A DNA stretch of 64,000 nucleotides from Motiliproteus sp965230185 (GCA_965230185.1 OZ245995.1:4030001-4094000), one strand, 5' to 3'; shown: positions 39,074-47,699, numbered from the stretch's first letter. Notes: generated from the sequence alone by a model not told the origin. Numbers and translations are program-made.

Positions 39074-39388
39074 ATGGAAAATCTTCTGAGGTTTACTTAC
39101 TTCCTGCAAGGTGTCGATAGCACTCCGCAGGAGCAACTACCAGGATGGGATACGCGTTGCGAGCAAATTGCCCGGAGCAGAACTCCTGAGGAGGCAATCG
39201 AACTGCTCGGAACGGAGCGCTACATGCTGACCCAGCGCCTCAAGCAGCGTGCCAGATGGATGTGTGCAGATGAATCAGAGATACCCGGCCTTGTTTTGAT
39301 GGAGAAGCAGAGCAAGCAAGGATGGCAGATCAGCCCGGTTCAACCCACGGACACCATCAGAGAATGGGAATATCCGAATCCTTGGTAG
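39074..39388 (+). CDS. Hypothetical phage protein
   Basis: A 104-residue protein (MENLLRFTYFLQGVDSTPQEQLPGWDTRCEQIARSRTPEEAIELLGTERYMLTQRLKQRARWMCADESEIPGLVLMEKQSKQ). It is helical with a few aromatic residues. GGAAGGAGAG precedes the start, a strong ribosome-binding site. The function is unknown. Confidence 0.65.
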   Translation: MENLLRFTYFLQGVDSTPQEQLPGWDTRCEQIARSRTPEEAIELLGTERYMLTQRLKQRARWMCADESEIPGLVLMEKQSKQGWQISPVQPTDTIREWEYPNPW

Positions 39389-39401
39389 ATAAGGAGGAGA
39401 A

Positions 39402-39614
39402 ATGAGCAGTGATAGTGCGCCTGAAATCTACTGCAGCTTTTGCGGCAAGAGCAGCGACGATGTAACCCGTATGGTGAAGGCCTGCGACGCGTCCATTTGC
39501 AATGAGTGTGTCGTGCTTTGCGTGGATATTCTTTTGGATACCAAGAATAAGTTGGGCACCAGTCGTGCAACCAAGGTTGTGGGTTGCGAGTTCACACCGC
39601 AACCGGAGGGTTAA
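39402..39614 (+). CDS. ClpX-type C4 zinc-finger protein
   Basis: A 70-residue protein. CSFCGKSSDDVTRMVKACDASICNECVVLC is the N-terminal zinc-binding domain of ClpX, which recognises substrates and adaptors, here without the ATPase. A free copy could bind or mislead host ClpX clients. Short ClpX-ZBD proteins of this kind are seen in several phages. GAGGAG precedes the start. Confidence 0.8.
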   Translation: MSSDSAPEIYCSFCGKSSDDVTRMVKACDASICNECVVLCVDILLDTKNKLGTSRATKVVGCEFTPQPEG

Positions 39615-39619
39615 ATGAG

Positions 39620-39889
39620 ATGAAGGATCAGCACATCCCCACCATCGCCAAAATCACCCGCCAGGATCTCCAGCAGCTGGAGCAGGCCTGCGGGCCGGAT
39701 ACCGTGGCCTATATCGAAATCGCCGCCGGCGGCTATCACATCGGCTGTGAAGCGGCGGACGGAATGCGCAAGGTGACGAAGAATATTGACCATGCGGAAT
39801 TGCTGACAGCCCAGCAGCAGGGAACCTGGCCGGATCTCTGGGCGAAGTTCTGCGCCGGCATGGCGAAGACGTATAACGCAGGCAAATAG
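39620..39889 (+). CDS. Hypothetical phage protein upstream of excision region
   Basis: An 89-residue protein taken from ATG 39620 (MKDQHIPTIAKITRQDLQQLEQACGPDTVAYIEIAAGGYHIGCEAADGMRKVTKNIDHAELLTAQQQ). An alpha-beta pattern is apparent. It follows the ClpX-like gene by 5 bases. No family was recognised. Confidence 0.6.
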   Translation: MKDQHIPTIAKITRQDLQQLEQACGPDTVAYIEIAAGGYHIGCEAADGMRKVTKNIDHAELLTAQQQGTWPDLWAKFCAGMAKTYNAGK

Positions 39890-39901
39890 AGGTACAGCGA
39901 T

Positions 39902-40105
39902 ATGCTGATACTCGACAAAACCGAACTGGTCAAACTGACCGGCTACATCAAAAAGGGTAAGCAGTGCCAGGTCCTGCGAGAGATGGGCGTTCCATTCGCT
40001 ATCCGCATGGACGGACAACCTATAGTGACCGCTGATGCCGTACACGAATTCACCGGCTTATCCATTGGGCAAGCAGAAGAAAAGGCAACGCTGAATCTTG
40101 GCTAA
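39902..40105 (+). CDS. DUF4224-like protein, probable excisionase
   Basis: A 67-residue protein (MLILDKTELVKLTGYIKKGKQCQVLREMGVPFAIRMDGQPIVTADAVHEFTG), matching the DUF4224 pattern that is regularly encoded directly before phage integrases. Its stop region overlaps the integrase start by 8 bases. The winged-helix-like layout and position suggest a recombination directionality factor. Function by context. Confidence 0.78.
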   Translation: MLILDKTELVKLTGYIKKGKQCQVLREMGVPFAIRMDGQPIVTADAVHEFTGLSIGQAEEKATLNLG

Positions 40106-41108
40106 ATTACCCGAGCGCTGGACGCACAAGCATAACGCCTACTACTACATCCCAAGGGCGTCAGAGAAATCATTCTTTGACGGGAAGTCGTGGTTTCGAT
40201 TGGGGAAGACCTACCCAGAAGCCTTGAAGACCTACGCCGAGCGCCTCGAAATACAAATGGGTGACGATCTGGCGAGCGTGATAGACCGCTATACCATTGA
40301 GGTAATGCCGAAATTTAAACCCAATACGATCACAGGCTATTCCTACAGCCTGGCCCGCATTCGCAAAGTCCTGGGGCACAATAAGGTTGCATTGATTCAG
40401 CCCCAAATCGTCTACCAGTACATGGACCATATCGCCAAAGAGCACAGCATGAATCTGGCAAACAGCGATTTGAAAGCCCTGCGTCAGGTACTCTCATACG
40501 CAGTGCGATGGGGGGTAGTAGACAGGAACGCCATCAAAGGCGAGGTGAAACCCTACGGCGAGCGCGAGGGCGTGAAAAAGGCGCGAGAGCGCTATGTTGA
40601 GGACTGGGAGCTGGCTGAGTGGTCAAAGGTTGCAACACCCATACAGCGAGCGTTCGCAGCGCTGGTGATGCTGACAGGAGCCAGAAAAGGCGAAATATTC
40701 CAGCTCACCCGCAATGATGCCAAAGACGGCAAGTTGAAGATCACCAGTCAGAAGACCGGGAAAATAACCCTGTTTGTGATTACCCCTGCGCTTCAGGAAG
40801 CTATCGACTTTTCGTTGTCCACGCACCGGGTTAGCAGCATGTACCTTCTTCCCAGCACCAAGGGTCAGTGTCAGGTCAACACCAAAGGCAACACCCCTAG
40901 CTTTGATAAGGCGTGGCGTCGATCCATGAACAAAGCTATTGAAACCACAGGCCTGAAAGAGACATTCACCCGGCACGATCTACGCGCAAAGGTCGGCTCG
41001 GATGCAGCCACCGACGAGCGGGCACAGCAACTCCTTGGGCACAGTTATGCCTCTATGACCCGCAAGCATTACCGCCGCAAGATCCCTGTGATCAATCCAA
41101 CAAAGTGA
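40098..41108 (+). CDS. int: Phage integrase, tyrosine recombinase
   Basis: A 336-residue protein with a TTG start inside the end of the DUF4224 gene. The N-terminal arm-binding and core-binding regions (YYIPRASEKSFFDGKSWFRLGKTYPEALKTYAERLE...) precede the catalytic residues: Arg in TGARKGEIFQL, H-x-x-R in TRHDLRAKVG, the second His in LLGHSYASM and Tyr in RKHYRRKI. It ends 84 bp from the attR core, and arm-type repeats lie directly downstream. It is the obvious enzyme for integration into polB. Confidence 0.95.
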   Translation: MAKLPERWTHKHNAYYYIPRASEKSFFDGKSWFRLGKTYPEALKTYAERLEIQMGDDLASVIDRYTIEVMPKFKPNTITGYSYSLARIRKVLGHNKVALIQPQIVYQYMDHIAKEHSMNLANSDLKALRQVLSYAVRWGVVDRNAIKGEVKPYGEREGVKKARERYVEDWELAEWSKVATPIQRAFAALVMLTGARKGEIFQLTRNDAKDGKLKITSQKTGKITLFVITPALQEAIDFSLSTHRVSSMYLLPSTKGQCQVNTKGNTPSFDKAWRRSMNKAIETTGLKETFTRHDLRAKVGSDAATDERAQQLLGHSYASMTRKHYRRKIPVINPTK

Positions 41109-41113
41109 AATCC

Positions 41114-41140
41114 GTTAGACATTTACACATCTGTTAGACA
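41114..41140 (+). repeat. GTTAGACA repeats, probable integrase arm sites (right)
   Basis: Two direct copies of GTTAGACA (41114-41121 and 41133-41140), 19 bp apart, lie between the integrase stop and the attR core. They match the pair flanking attL. Confidence 0.65.
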
Positions 41141-41186
41141 CAGACCTGCTCTTTCGCCTTGTTCTACAGCCACTTACAGAGCGGGC

Positions 41187-41225
41187 TTAGTTCCAGGTGA
41201 GGACAAAGCCCTCGATGCTCTGCAT
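41187..41225 (-). pseudogene. polB: Severed native 5' end of polB (12 codons)
   Basis: On the minus strand ATG 41225 opens MQSIEGFVLTW, then phage DNA adds N and a stop. The codons for VLTW coincide with the core shared with polB at 2181-2189, and the frame is the same on both sides. Excision would rebuild MQSIEGFVLTWHYHQGRDG, a natural PolB start (enterobacterial PolB has GFILTR at this place). It begins 29 bases after mvaD ends, so native polB lay directly behind the mevalonate operon. Confidence 0.85.
41193..41201. other. attR core
   Basis: CCAGGTGAG on the plus strand, identical to 2181-2189. Left of it is phage DNA with integrase arm repeats. Right of it is host DNA with the native polB start. 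Confidence 0.75.
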
Positions 41226-41254
41226 AGGCGTGGCGGTCGTTATGGGGCTCAGAA

Positions 41255-42271
41255 TCAGTCCTGCTGAACCGGCTCAGCCACGACAAAGGGCGCCACGGTC
41301 TGCAGCTGCGGAAAGGCTTTCTCCAGTGCCGCCTGATCCTGTTGCAGGAACAGCAGCTTGATATTGGGACCGGCGTCCATGGTGAAGTAGACCGCCACAC
41401 CGGACTCCCGCAGTTGCCAGATCCGCTGCATCGTGGCGACTGACTCCGGCTGCCAGTACAGCAGCGGCGGCCAGGAAGCGATCATGGTGGCATGCATGGA
41501 CAGGGCATTCTGCTCGGCGGTCTGGCCCAGCAGTTCGAAATCCCGCCGATCGATGGCGGCCGTCAGTTTCTCCAGATCGGCCGAGGCCTGCAGCGGCCAG
41601 CTCTGGTAGAGATGGGCGGTTTCCAGGGTGCGCTGCATGCCGGCCCGGGAACCCACGGATTTCTCGGCTTCAGTCAGGGTCAGCAGACCGATTCTGAAGT
41701 CCGGCCACTGCTGCTGCAGCGGTTCGGCGAAGCTGTCCATGCCGTCTTCACGGACGCCCATATGCCATTGTACGAAGCCTTCAAACAGGGAACGGGAGGC
41801 GCTGCCGCTGCCCATCCGGGCAAAGGCGGACATCACCGGGGGTTCCAGCCCGAAACCGTAAAGGCGATCGACCGCCCGAATCAGTGCCGCAAACCCTGAT
41901 GCCGATGATGCCAGGCCGGCCGCGGTCGGAATGCTGTTGGTGGTAGTCACCCTCAACCGGGGTGAGTCCTTACTGCGGAACAGATCCAGATAATCGGTAA
42001 TCTTGCTGGCGAAGGACTGGTCGGCAGCAACCGCTTTGCCGTTGAGCAGGATCTGATCCTCCGGGCCCTCAATCGGCTCCAGTCGGGTCTGGCTGCCAAG
42101 CTTGCCAAGGCTGACCGACAGGCTGGCATTGATGGGCAGGTTCAGTTCCTTATCCCGCTTTCCCCAGTATTTGCAGAGGGCGATATTGCTGGGTGCAAAG
42201 GCCTCGGCCACCGCTGCGGGGGTCGGTGTCACGGCGGGAATATACTGCTTGATGACTTCTGACTTTTCCAT
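41255..42271 (-). CDS. mvaD: Diphosphomevalonate decarboxylase
   Basis: A 338-residue GHMP-fold enzyme that makes isopentenyl diphosphate from diphosphomevalonate. The signature EAFAPSNIALCKYWGKRDKELNLPINASLSVSL is diagnostic, with the glycine-rich AAGLASSASGFAALI loop and the catalytic region YFTMDAGPNIK. ATG 42271 is used; an upstream ATG at 42313 is possible. It is the last gene of the mevalonate operon. Confidence 0.95.
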   Translation of the reverse strand: MEKSEVIKQYIPAVTPTPAAVAEAFAPSNIALCKYWGKRDKELNLPINASLSVSLGKLGSQTRLEPIEGPEDQILLNGKAVAADQSFASKITDYLDLFRSKDSPRLRVTTTNSIPTAAGLASSASGFAALIRAVDRLYGFGLEPPVMSAFARMGSGSASRSLFEGFVQWHMGVREDGMDSFAEPLQQQWPDFRIGLLTLTEAEKSVGSRAGMQRTLETAHLYQSWPLQASADLEKLTAAIDRRDFELLGQTAEQNALSMHATMIASWPPLLYWQPESVATMQRIWQLRESGVAVYFTMDAGPNIKLLFLQQDQAALEKAFPQLQTVAPFVVAEPVQQD

Positions 42272-42415
42272 AACCTCTGACCTGGTTGGGCATCGCTCTG
42301 GCAACACGGCCATCTGCTCTGAATTGAAATTCGAATACCGGCGACGTCTGCCAGCTTAGTTCCGACCAGCTCTGTTATCGCCGGTCGGCACGACGGATTA
42401 CTGAGACCGGACGGT

Positions 42416-43366
42416 TCAGGCAACTGATACCAGCACGCCTTCGGGGGCGACTCTGACGGCAATCTCGTCAGCCGCCATTTCGACGTCACCGGGTCGACCG
42501 AGACTGATTACACAGTCCCCCAGTCCGGAACCGGATATTTTGGCCCCCGCCACGCCCGCTTCCCGCAGCCTGTAGACGATATCCGACAGTTTTCGATCGT
42601 TGACACCGAGGCTGTCCATTAATCCCTGATAATAGTTCATCAGCTGACCCAGCCGCTGCCAGTCCGCCTGACGAGCCGCCACCATGGCTTCAGCGGTCAC
42701 CTGTCCCATCAGTCGATAGAGCTGGTCATAAAGTTCCGGAAAACGCTGCTTTTCTTCGGCTACCCGTGCCAGCACCACCGGGGTCGGTGTCTTGTAACCA
42801 CAGTACCAGAGCCCGATCTCGGGTACCGTACGCAATGGAATCACTTCCCGGGGATCGACCCTGTAGCCAATCAGCGCTCCCCAGGTGGAGGCGGCCAGAT
42901 CGGTACCCGAGCCCCGGCCCTGCACGGCCAGCATCGCTGCCAGCGACTGATCGAAGATCCGCTGATGGTCCGGTGCCGTCTCCTGCGGGTTCAGCCAGCG
43001 CTCCAGCACGGCGACGGTCGCCACGGTAACCGCGGCCGATGAACCAAGTCCGACGGTATGGGAGAATTCCGATTCGATTTTTAGAGACAGGCCGCAGCTC
43101 AGCTGATCAGCCCGGGCCCGCACCGCCTGGAGCACGAAACGCAATGCCGGATCATCCTTCAGTGAATCGAGTGGCCCCTCATAGCTCCCGAGCGCGGAGT
43201 CGATGATCAGCTGCCGGGGCTGGTCCGTACTCAGCGGCTCAAGGCGTACCGAAATTCGCTGCTCCACCGCGCAGGCGATGGCCAGTTCGCCATACAGCAC
43301 CGCATGTTCACCCATCAGCATCAGGGTACCCGGTGCCGTCGCAGTTATGGTGACCGGCTGACTCAC
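42416..43366 (-). CDS. GHMP kinase, probable phosphomevalonate kinase
   Basis: A 316-residue GHMP kinase. It has APGTLMLMGEHAVLYGELAIACAV, the ATP loop HTVGLGSSAAVTVATVAVL, GSGTDLAASTWGALIGY around the catalytic Asp, and GAKISGSGLGDCVISL near the end. Two GHMP kinases lie between mvaS and mvaD, so one should be mevalonate kinase and the other phosphomevalonate kinase; this one is the more likely second-step enzyme, but the assignment could be reversed. Its start overlaps the upstream kinase by 4 bases. Confidence 0.85.
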   Translation of the reverse strand: MSQPVTITATAPGTLMLMGEHAVLYGELAIACAVEQRISVRLEPLSTDQPRQLIIDSALGSYEGPLDSLKDDPALRFVLQAVRARADQLSCGLSLKIESEFSHTVGLGSSAAVTVATVAVLERWLNPQETAPDHQRIFDQSLAAMLAVQGRGSGTDLAASTWGALIGYRVDPREVIPLRTVPEIGLWYCGYKTPTPVVLARVAEEKQRFPELYDQLYRLMGQVTAEAMVAARQADWQRLGQLMNYYQGLMDSLGVNDRKLSDIVYRLREAGVAGAKISGSGLGDCVISLGRPGDVEMAADEIAVRVAPEGVLVSVA

Positions 43367-44409
43367 TGTTTACTCTCCCTGTGGACAGACTCGAAGCGAA
43401 CACCCTGCTGATCGATCTGCAGCGGCTGGACCGGATAGCCGTCGGGAAGCTTCGGCGCAGGCGAGCCCGGCGCTGTCCTGATCAGTACCAGTCCGCCACG
43501 GTCGCCCTGGCTGGCGCCGGCACCGCTGATCTTGGCGGCACCGCCCTGCTGTTCAATCAGGCTGATCAGCTGCTGAATCGGCTCGGGCACCACTCCGATG
43601 GTGCAGAGCAGACGATGATTATGTCGGATCATTTCCTGAATACGGTCGCTGTCGGGAGCGGCGATCGCCTCATCCAGGGCTCGGGTGACTCCTGCAAATT
43701 CCGACCAGATCTCACTGTCGGCAAAACCTTTGCGCACCTGTTCGCAGCAGGCACCGGTACTGACTTCAGGCCGGCCGCTGTCGAGCAGATACCAGCCATC
43801 ACCGGCACTGAACGGCTGCGGCGAAATATCACCATGATCAAAGCGGATCAGACCGCCATAACAGCAGACGGCCGGGTCTATTCCGCTGCTGCGACCATGC
43901 TGAAGACGCTCAGTCCCCTGAGTCAGGCGAAACAGCTGCTCCCGGCTGAGGGTCAGCCCGAACTGCCCGGTCAGGCCGTAGATCATGGCGGCAACCGTCG
44001 CTGCCGACGATCCCATACCGGCACCGATGGGGATCTCCGAATGAATGCGAATGTGAATACCGGAGCGCTCCAGGTCGGGAAAATCACGGCACAGCTCGGC
44101 CAGCGCGAACAGATACAGCGAGCCCTGGTCCGGCAATACGGAGTGGATTCCACAATCGCCGTTAAGGAACTGGCGATAACCGTTTTCGCAGGCATGATAG
44201 TGCTCAGCCAGATCAGACCAGTTGCAGCGACTGAGATGCCCGGTATCTGCCAGCTGAAGTTCGATTTCATCGTCGCTGCTGACGGTGATTTCCGCACTGG
44301 CACAGCGGTTAACGGCCAGCGCCAGCGCCGGTGCACCATAGAGCACCGAGTGCTCGCCACTGAGAATAGCTTTGCCAGGAGCTCTGGCTGTCGTCTGCGC
44401 AGCTTTCAT
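43363..44409 (-). CDS. GHMP kinase, probable mevalonate kinase
   Basis: A 348-residue GHMP kinase. ARAPGKAILSGEHSVLYGAPALALAVNR opens the chain. PIGAGMGSSAATVAAM is the phosphate loop, GRSSGIDPAVCCYGGLIRF is the mevalonate-kinase-like catalytic segment and GAAKISGAG is motif 3, followed by an inserted SQGDRGG. It phosphorylates mevalonate in the bacterial pathway. The substrate is inferred from motif likeness and operon content. Confidence 0.85.
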   Translation of the reverse strand: MKAAQTTARAPGKAILSGEHSVLYGAPALALAVNRCASAEITVSSDDEIELQLADTGHLSRCNWSDLAEHYHACENGYRQFLNGDCGIHSVLPDQGSLYLFALAELCRDFPDLERSGIHIRIHSEIPIGAGMGSSAATVAAMIYGLTGQFGLTLSREQLFRLTQGTERLQHGRSSGIDPAVCCYGGLIRFDHGDISPQPFSAGDGWYLLDSGRPEVSTGACCEQVRKGFADSEIWSEFAGVTRALDEAIAAPDSDRIQEMIRHNHRLLCTIGVVPEPIQQLISLIEQQGGAAKISGAGASQGDRGGLVLIRTAPGSPAPKLPDGYPVQPLQIDQQGVRFESVHRESKQ

Positions 44410-44448
44410 CTGCGGCTCCCCATCTATGACCGATCAGAACGAGAGCGG

Positions 44449-45615
44449 TTACCGGGCAGTATAGATTCGTTTGTGCTGTTCCAGACCCGCCAGACGGAAC
44501 TGACCGGTGGTCTGCTCAGGAAACTGATGATTGCCGCCGTCAGTGGGATACTCGAAGTTATAGAGATCCAGATACTCCGGATAACTGAGCTCAGTCCGTT
44601 TTTCCAGCAGACCAAGATGATGCTGACGATGCAGGTGTTGCTGGTAACCGGCGACTACAGTGCCGGTAAAGAATTCAGCGACACAGCCGGATCCATAGCT
44701 GAAGAAGGCGATACGCTTGCCGGTCAGGTCCTCGCTGGCGTTGTCCAGCAGCGACACCAGACCGATATACATCGACGCCGTGTAGCTGTTTCCGATGATG
44801 CGGTTGTAGTGCAGGCTCGGTTCGATCTGACGATTCAGCTGTTCGGAGCTGGTTTCGGTCCGGGTCACCCGGGCCAGCTGAGACTGGGATTTCTCCGCCA
44901 TGCGGGTAAAGGGCAGATGGTAGCAGAAGTAATCCATCTCCTCGAAACAGGCACCGGACACTTCCTGATAGTGCTGCCAGGCGCTCTTCAGAGCCTTAAG
45001 GTAGATTTTGGTGGAATACTTGCCGTCCACCAGCGCGGTGGAACGATAATTAGGACGCCAGAAATCCATGACGTCTTCGGTGTAGTTACCTGATTCCGGG
45101 TGGATTTCTATCAGTCGCGGATCAGCGCTGATCAGAATCGCGGCGGCACCGCAGCCCTGGGTGGCTTCACCGGAGGAGTTCAGGTCATAGCGGGCAATAT
45201 CGGAGGCGATCACCAGAATTTTCTTTTCAGGCTGGCGAGCAACCATCGCACAGGCCATCTGGATCGCTGCAGTAGCGCTGTAGCAGGCCTGTTTCAGCTC
45301 CACCACCCGACAGCGACTGGACAGCCCAAGCAGACCATGTACATAAACACCAGCGGCCTTGGACTGGTCGATTCCGGTTTCAGTGGCGAACATCAGGGTG
45401 CTGATGCTCTCTCTGTCGACCGACTCCAGCAGCGGCATCGCCGCGTTGGCTGCCATGGTGACAATATCTTCATCGGTAGCGACAATGCCCATTTTCTCCT
45501 GGCCGATACCCAGATAGAACTTGTCCTTCTCGATGTTGTGTACGTCGGCAAGGCTCTTCAGATCGAGGTAGAAATTCGACGTGTAGAAACTGATATCATC
45601 AATACCAACAGACAT
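44449..45615 (-). CDS. mvaS: Hydroxymethylglutaryl-CoA synthase
   Basis: A 388-residue thiolase-fold enzyme that condenses acetyl-CoA and acetoacetyl-CoA. The general base Glu is in FATETGID, the nucleophile Cys in VELKQACYSATAAIQMA and the His in YHLPFTRMAEK, with FSYGSGCVAEFF near the end. It is the committed entry enzyme of the mevalonate operon. It starts 15 bases after the isomerase gene. Confidence 0.96.
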   Translation of the reverse strand: MSVGIDDISFYTSNFYLDLKSLADVHNIEKDKFYLGIGQEKMGIVATDEDIVTMAANAAMPLLESVDRESISTLMFATETGIDQSKAAGVYVHGLLGLSSRCRVVELKQACYSATAAIQMACAMVARQPEKKILVIASDIARYDLNSSGEATQGCGAAAILISADPRLIEIHPESGNYTEDVMDFWRPNYRSTALVDGKYSTKIYLKALKSAWQHYQEVSGACFEEMDYFCYHLPFTRMAEKSQSQLARVTRTETSSEQLNRQIEPSLHYNRIIGNSYTASMYIGLVSLLDNASEDLTGKRIAFFSYGSGCVAEFFTGTVVAGYQQHLHRQHHLGLLEKRTELSYPEYLDLYNFEYPTDGGNHQFPEQTTGQFRLAGLEQHKRIYTAR

Positions 45616-45630
45616 ACTTTCAAATGGTCC

Positions 45631-46665
45631 TTATTGCTCACCCAGGAGCAGGGCATCGTTAAGATGCAAGCCCCCGATATTCGGAACGCCCAGCAAGAAC
45701 ATGGCTGTTACAAACTCTTGCCTGAGTTGCTGAATTACCTCAATCACCGCCTCCGGAGAGTCCATGGCCGGCTTCAGAAAAGGCGCCGCCATGCCGCAGA
45801 GCGAGCCGCCGAGTATAACAGATTTAACCATCTCTATGCCCGTTCTGATTCCACCACTGGCAATAAAAACTGCATTTTCCATGTGGGGTCTGGCCAGCTG
45901 CAGCGCCAGCGGAGTCGGAATCCCCCAGTCCTGAAAGCGCAGCCCCAGATCATTACCGCTGCCACTGTCATGACGATGGTGCTCGATCCGGCTCCATGAG
46001 GTACCGCCACTGCCGGCAACATCGAAATAACGCACCCCCTGCTGCAGCCCCAGCTCGATATCTTCCGGTGCCAGACCAGCGCCGACCTCTTTCAGAATCA
46101 CCGGAACTGAGAGTGCCCTGACGATTTCACCGATCCGCTCGGCCAGCCCGGAAAAGTCGGTATCGCCTTCCGGCTGAACCGCCTCCTGGAGAGGGTTAAG
46201 GTGCAGAAACAGAGCGTCGGCATTCAGCTGATCCACTGCCGCCTGGCACTCGGCAAGCCCGAACCCGCAGTTCAGCTGAACCGCTCCGATATTGGCCATC
46301 AGCAGGGTGTCGGGGGCCAGCTTACGCAGGTCAAAACTGTCAGCGGCCTCGGGAGCCGTGAACATGACCCGCTGGGAGCCCACCGCCATCGCCACACCGG
46401 TGGCCTGGGCGGCTATGGCCAGATTATGATTGATACGGCGGACCAGCTGATGATCCCCCCCGGTCATTGAGGAGATCAGCAGCGGAAAACTGAGCCGGCG
46501 TCCCAGTACTTCCGTACTCGGATCGACCTCTTTCAGAGAGAGTTGCGGCAGCGCCCGATGGCGCAGGTGAATCCGATCAAAGTAGCCCCGGCGACGATCC
46601 GTCGCGGCATCCTCCTCGATGACACGAATGTGCTCTACTTTACGGCTATTGGTCGGATCTGACAT
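45631..46665 (-). CDS. fni: Type 2 isopentenyl-diphosphate isomerase (FMN)
   Basis: A 344-residue TIM-barrel flavoenzyme that interconverts IPP and DMAPP. Characteristic are RKVEHIRV...FDRIHLRHRALPQL, FPLLISSMTGGDHQLVRRIN, GSQRVMF, VILKEVGAGLAPEDI, FDVAGSGGTSWSRIE and the FMN-binding IASGGIRTGIEMVKSVILG. Its start overlaps the reductase stop by one base. Confidence 0.96.
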   Translation of the reverse strand: MSDPTNSRKVEHIRVIEEDAATDRRRGYFDRIHLRHRALPQLSLKEVDPSTEVLGRRLSFPLLISSMTGGDHQLVRRINHNLAIAAQATGVAMAVGSQRVMFTAPEAADSFDLRKLAPDTLLMANIGAVQLNCGFGLAECQAAVDQLNADALFLHLNPLQEAVQPEGDTDFSGLAERIGEIVRALSVPVILKEVGAGLAPEDIELGLQQGVRYFDVAGSGGTSWSRIEHHRHDSGSGNDLGLRFQDWGIPTPLALQLARPHMENAVFIASGGIRTGIEMVKSVILGGSLCGMAAPFLKPAMDSPEAVIEVIQQLRQEFVTAMFLLGVPNIGGLHLNDALLLGEQ

Positions 46666-47699
46666 CAGCGCTCTAGTTTCAGGTGGGATTCCATCAGCTC
46701 GCCCGGATTGGTCTGGGCGGCCAGCAGGGAAAGTTCGCCGCAGAGGACGGTCGCGGCACAGATCACCGCAAGCCGGCGGGCATTGGCACCGGGTTCCCGA
46801 TCTTCTTTGCAGCCCAGCATGCGAAGATTATCTTCGACAAAATCCAGCCCTTTTCCGTTACCGACGCTGCCCATAATCAGATTGGGCAGCGTAGCGGAGA
46901 AATAGAGATCACCGTCACGCACTTCTGCGTGCACCATTCCCTGGGATCCCTCAACAATATTGGCGGCATCCTGACCGGTGGCCAGGTAGAAGGCCAGCAG
47001 CATATTGGCGTAATGAGCATTGGCACTGCGCAGTCCGCCGGCCAGCAGAGTGCCGATCAGATTTTTTTTGATATTGAGGTCGACCACTTTTTCCGGTGTG
47101 GTTTTCAGGCGCCGCTCACAGAGATCCCGGGGAATAATCACCTCGGTGACCACATATTTACCGCGGCCGAGAATACCGTTCACCGCCGTGGCTTTCTTGT
47201 CTGAGCAGTAATTGGCGGAGATCGACGAATAACTGAGCTGAGGGTACTGCTGAAGCAGCCAGGGAAACAGCTGGTCGGCGGCGTGAGTAACCATATTGTG
47301 TCCGGAGGCATCCCCGGTCGTAAACTCCAGCCGCAGATAGATCAGATTGGCCACCACCTGGCTGTGCATATCGATCAGGCGGGCGAAGCGGCTGCTGGCG
47401 GAAACCACTTCGTTCATCTCCGGCATCCGCGCCTTAATACTGTTCAGCGCCAGTACGGCTTCGGTGGCGTTCTCAGCTTCCAGCAGAATTGAACGACTCA
47501 TCCGTTCGTCCACCAGAGTCGCCCGAATACCGCCCGCCAGCTTAGTTACCCGCGCACCACGCCCCACAGAGGGCCACAGCGGGGACTCATAAGTTGCCAG
47601 AGGGACCATGATTTCGTCGTCGACTTCAGCGCCGATAATTTTCAGCGGACCGACATTACGCATGGGTATCGGAGCAGAGGTGATTTTGTGTGCTTTCAT
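46665..47699 (-). CDS. mvaA: Hydroxymethylglutaryl-CoA reductase
   Basis: A 344-residue enzyme reducing HMG-CoA to mevalonate. Key motifs are EFTTGDASGHNMVTHAAD, SDKKATAVNGILGRGK (the catalytic Lys), AFYLATGQDAANIVEGSQGM and the C-terminal His in ELMESHLKLER. The catalytic region reads more like the class I (eukaryotic and archaeal-like) arrangement than the short class II type of most bacteria. It is first in the operon, with a weak ribosome-binding site and no clear promoter in the 160 bp before it. Confidence 0.93.
   Translation of the reverse strand: MKAHKITSAPIPMRNVGPLKIIGAEVDDEIMVPLATYESPLWPSVGRGARVTKLAGGIRATLVDERMSRSILLEAENATEAVLALNSIKARMPEMNEVVSASSRFARLIDMHSQVVANLIYLRLEFTTGDASGHNMVTHAADQLFPWLLQQYPQLSYSSISANYCSDKKATAVNGILGRGKYVVTEVIIPRDLCERRLKTTPEKVVDLNIKKNLIGTLLAGGLRSANAHYANMLLAFYLATGQDAANIVEGSQGMVHAEVRDGDLYFSATLPNLIMGSVGNGKGLDFVEDNLRMLGCKEDREPGANARRLAVICAATVLCGELSLLAAQTNPGELMESHLKLER

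Larger units (their letters stand above)
2181..41201. mobile_element. Siphovirus-like prophage inserted in polB
   Basis: A 39 kb element with a full set of phage modules: integrase, repressor/Cro switch, replication, lysis, HK97-type head, tail and terminase. It is bounded by a shared 9-bp core (CCAGGTGAG on the plus strand) at 2181-2189 and 41193-41201. Left of the left core is the body of polB, and right of the right core are the native first codons of polB, so the host gene is split exactly at the core. All structural genes look intact and no obvious frameshift was seen, so the prophage may be inducible. Size and boundaries rest on the polB split and not on a long direct repeat. Confidence 0.9.

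Noticed and set aside
41114..41140. A LexA box near attR (CTGT...ACAG)
   Set aside because: The two halves are only 5 bases apart instead of 8; the sequence is better explained by the GTTAGACA arm repeat.
43381..45093. A 570-codon open frame on the plus strand
   Set aside because: It is antisense to the mevalonate kinase and HMG-CoA synthase genes, whose motifs are clear; the plus-strand product has no family and reflects high GC codon use.
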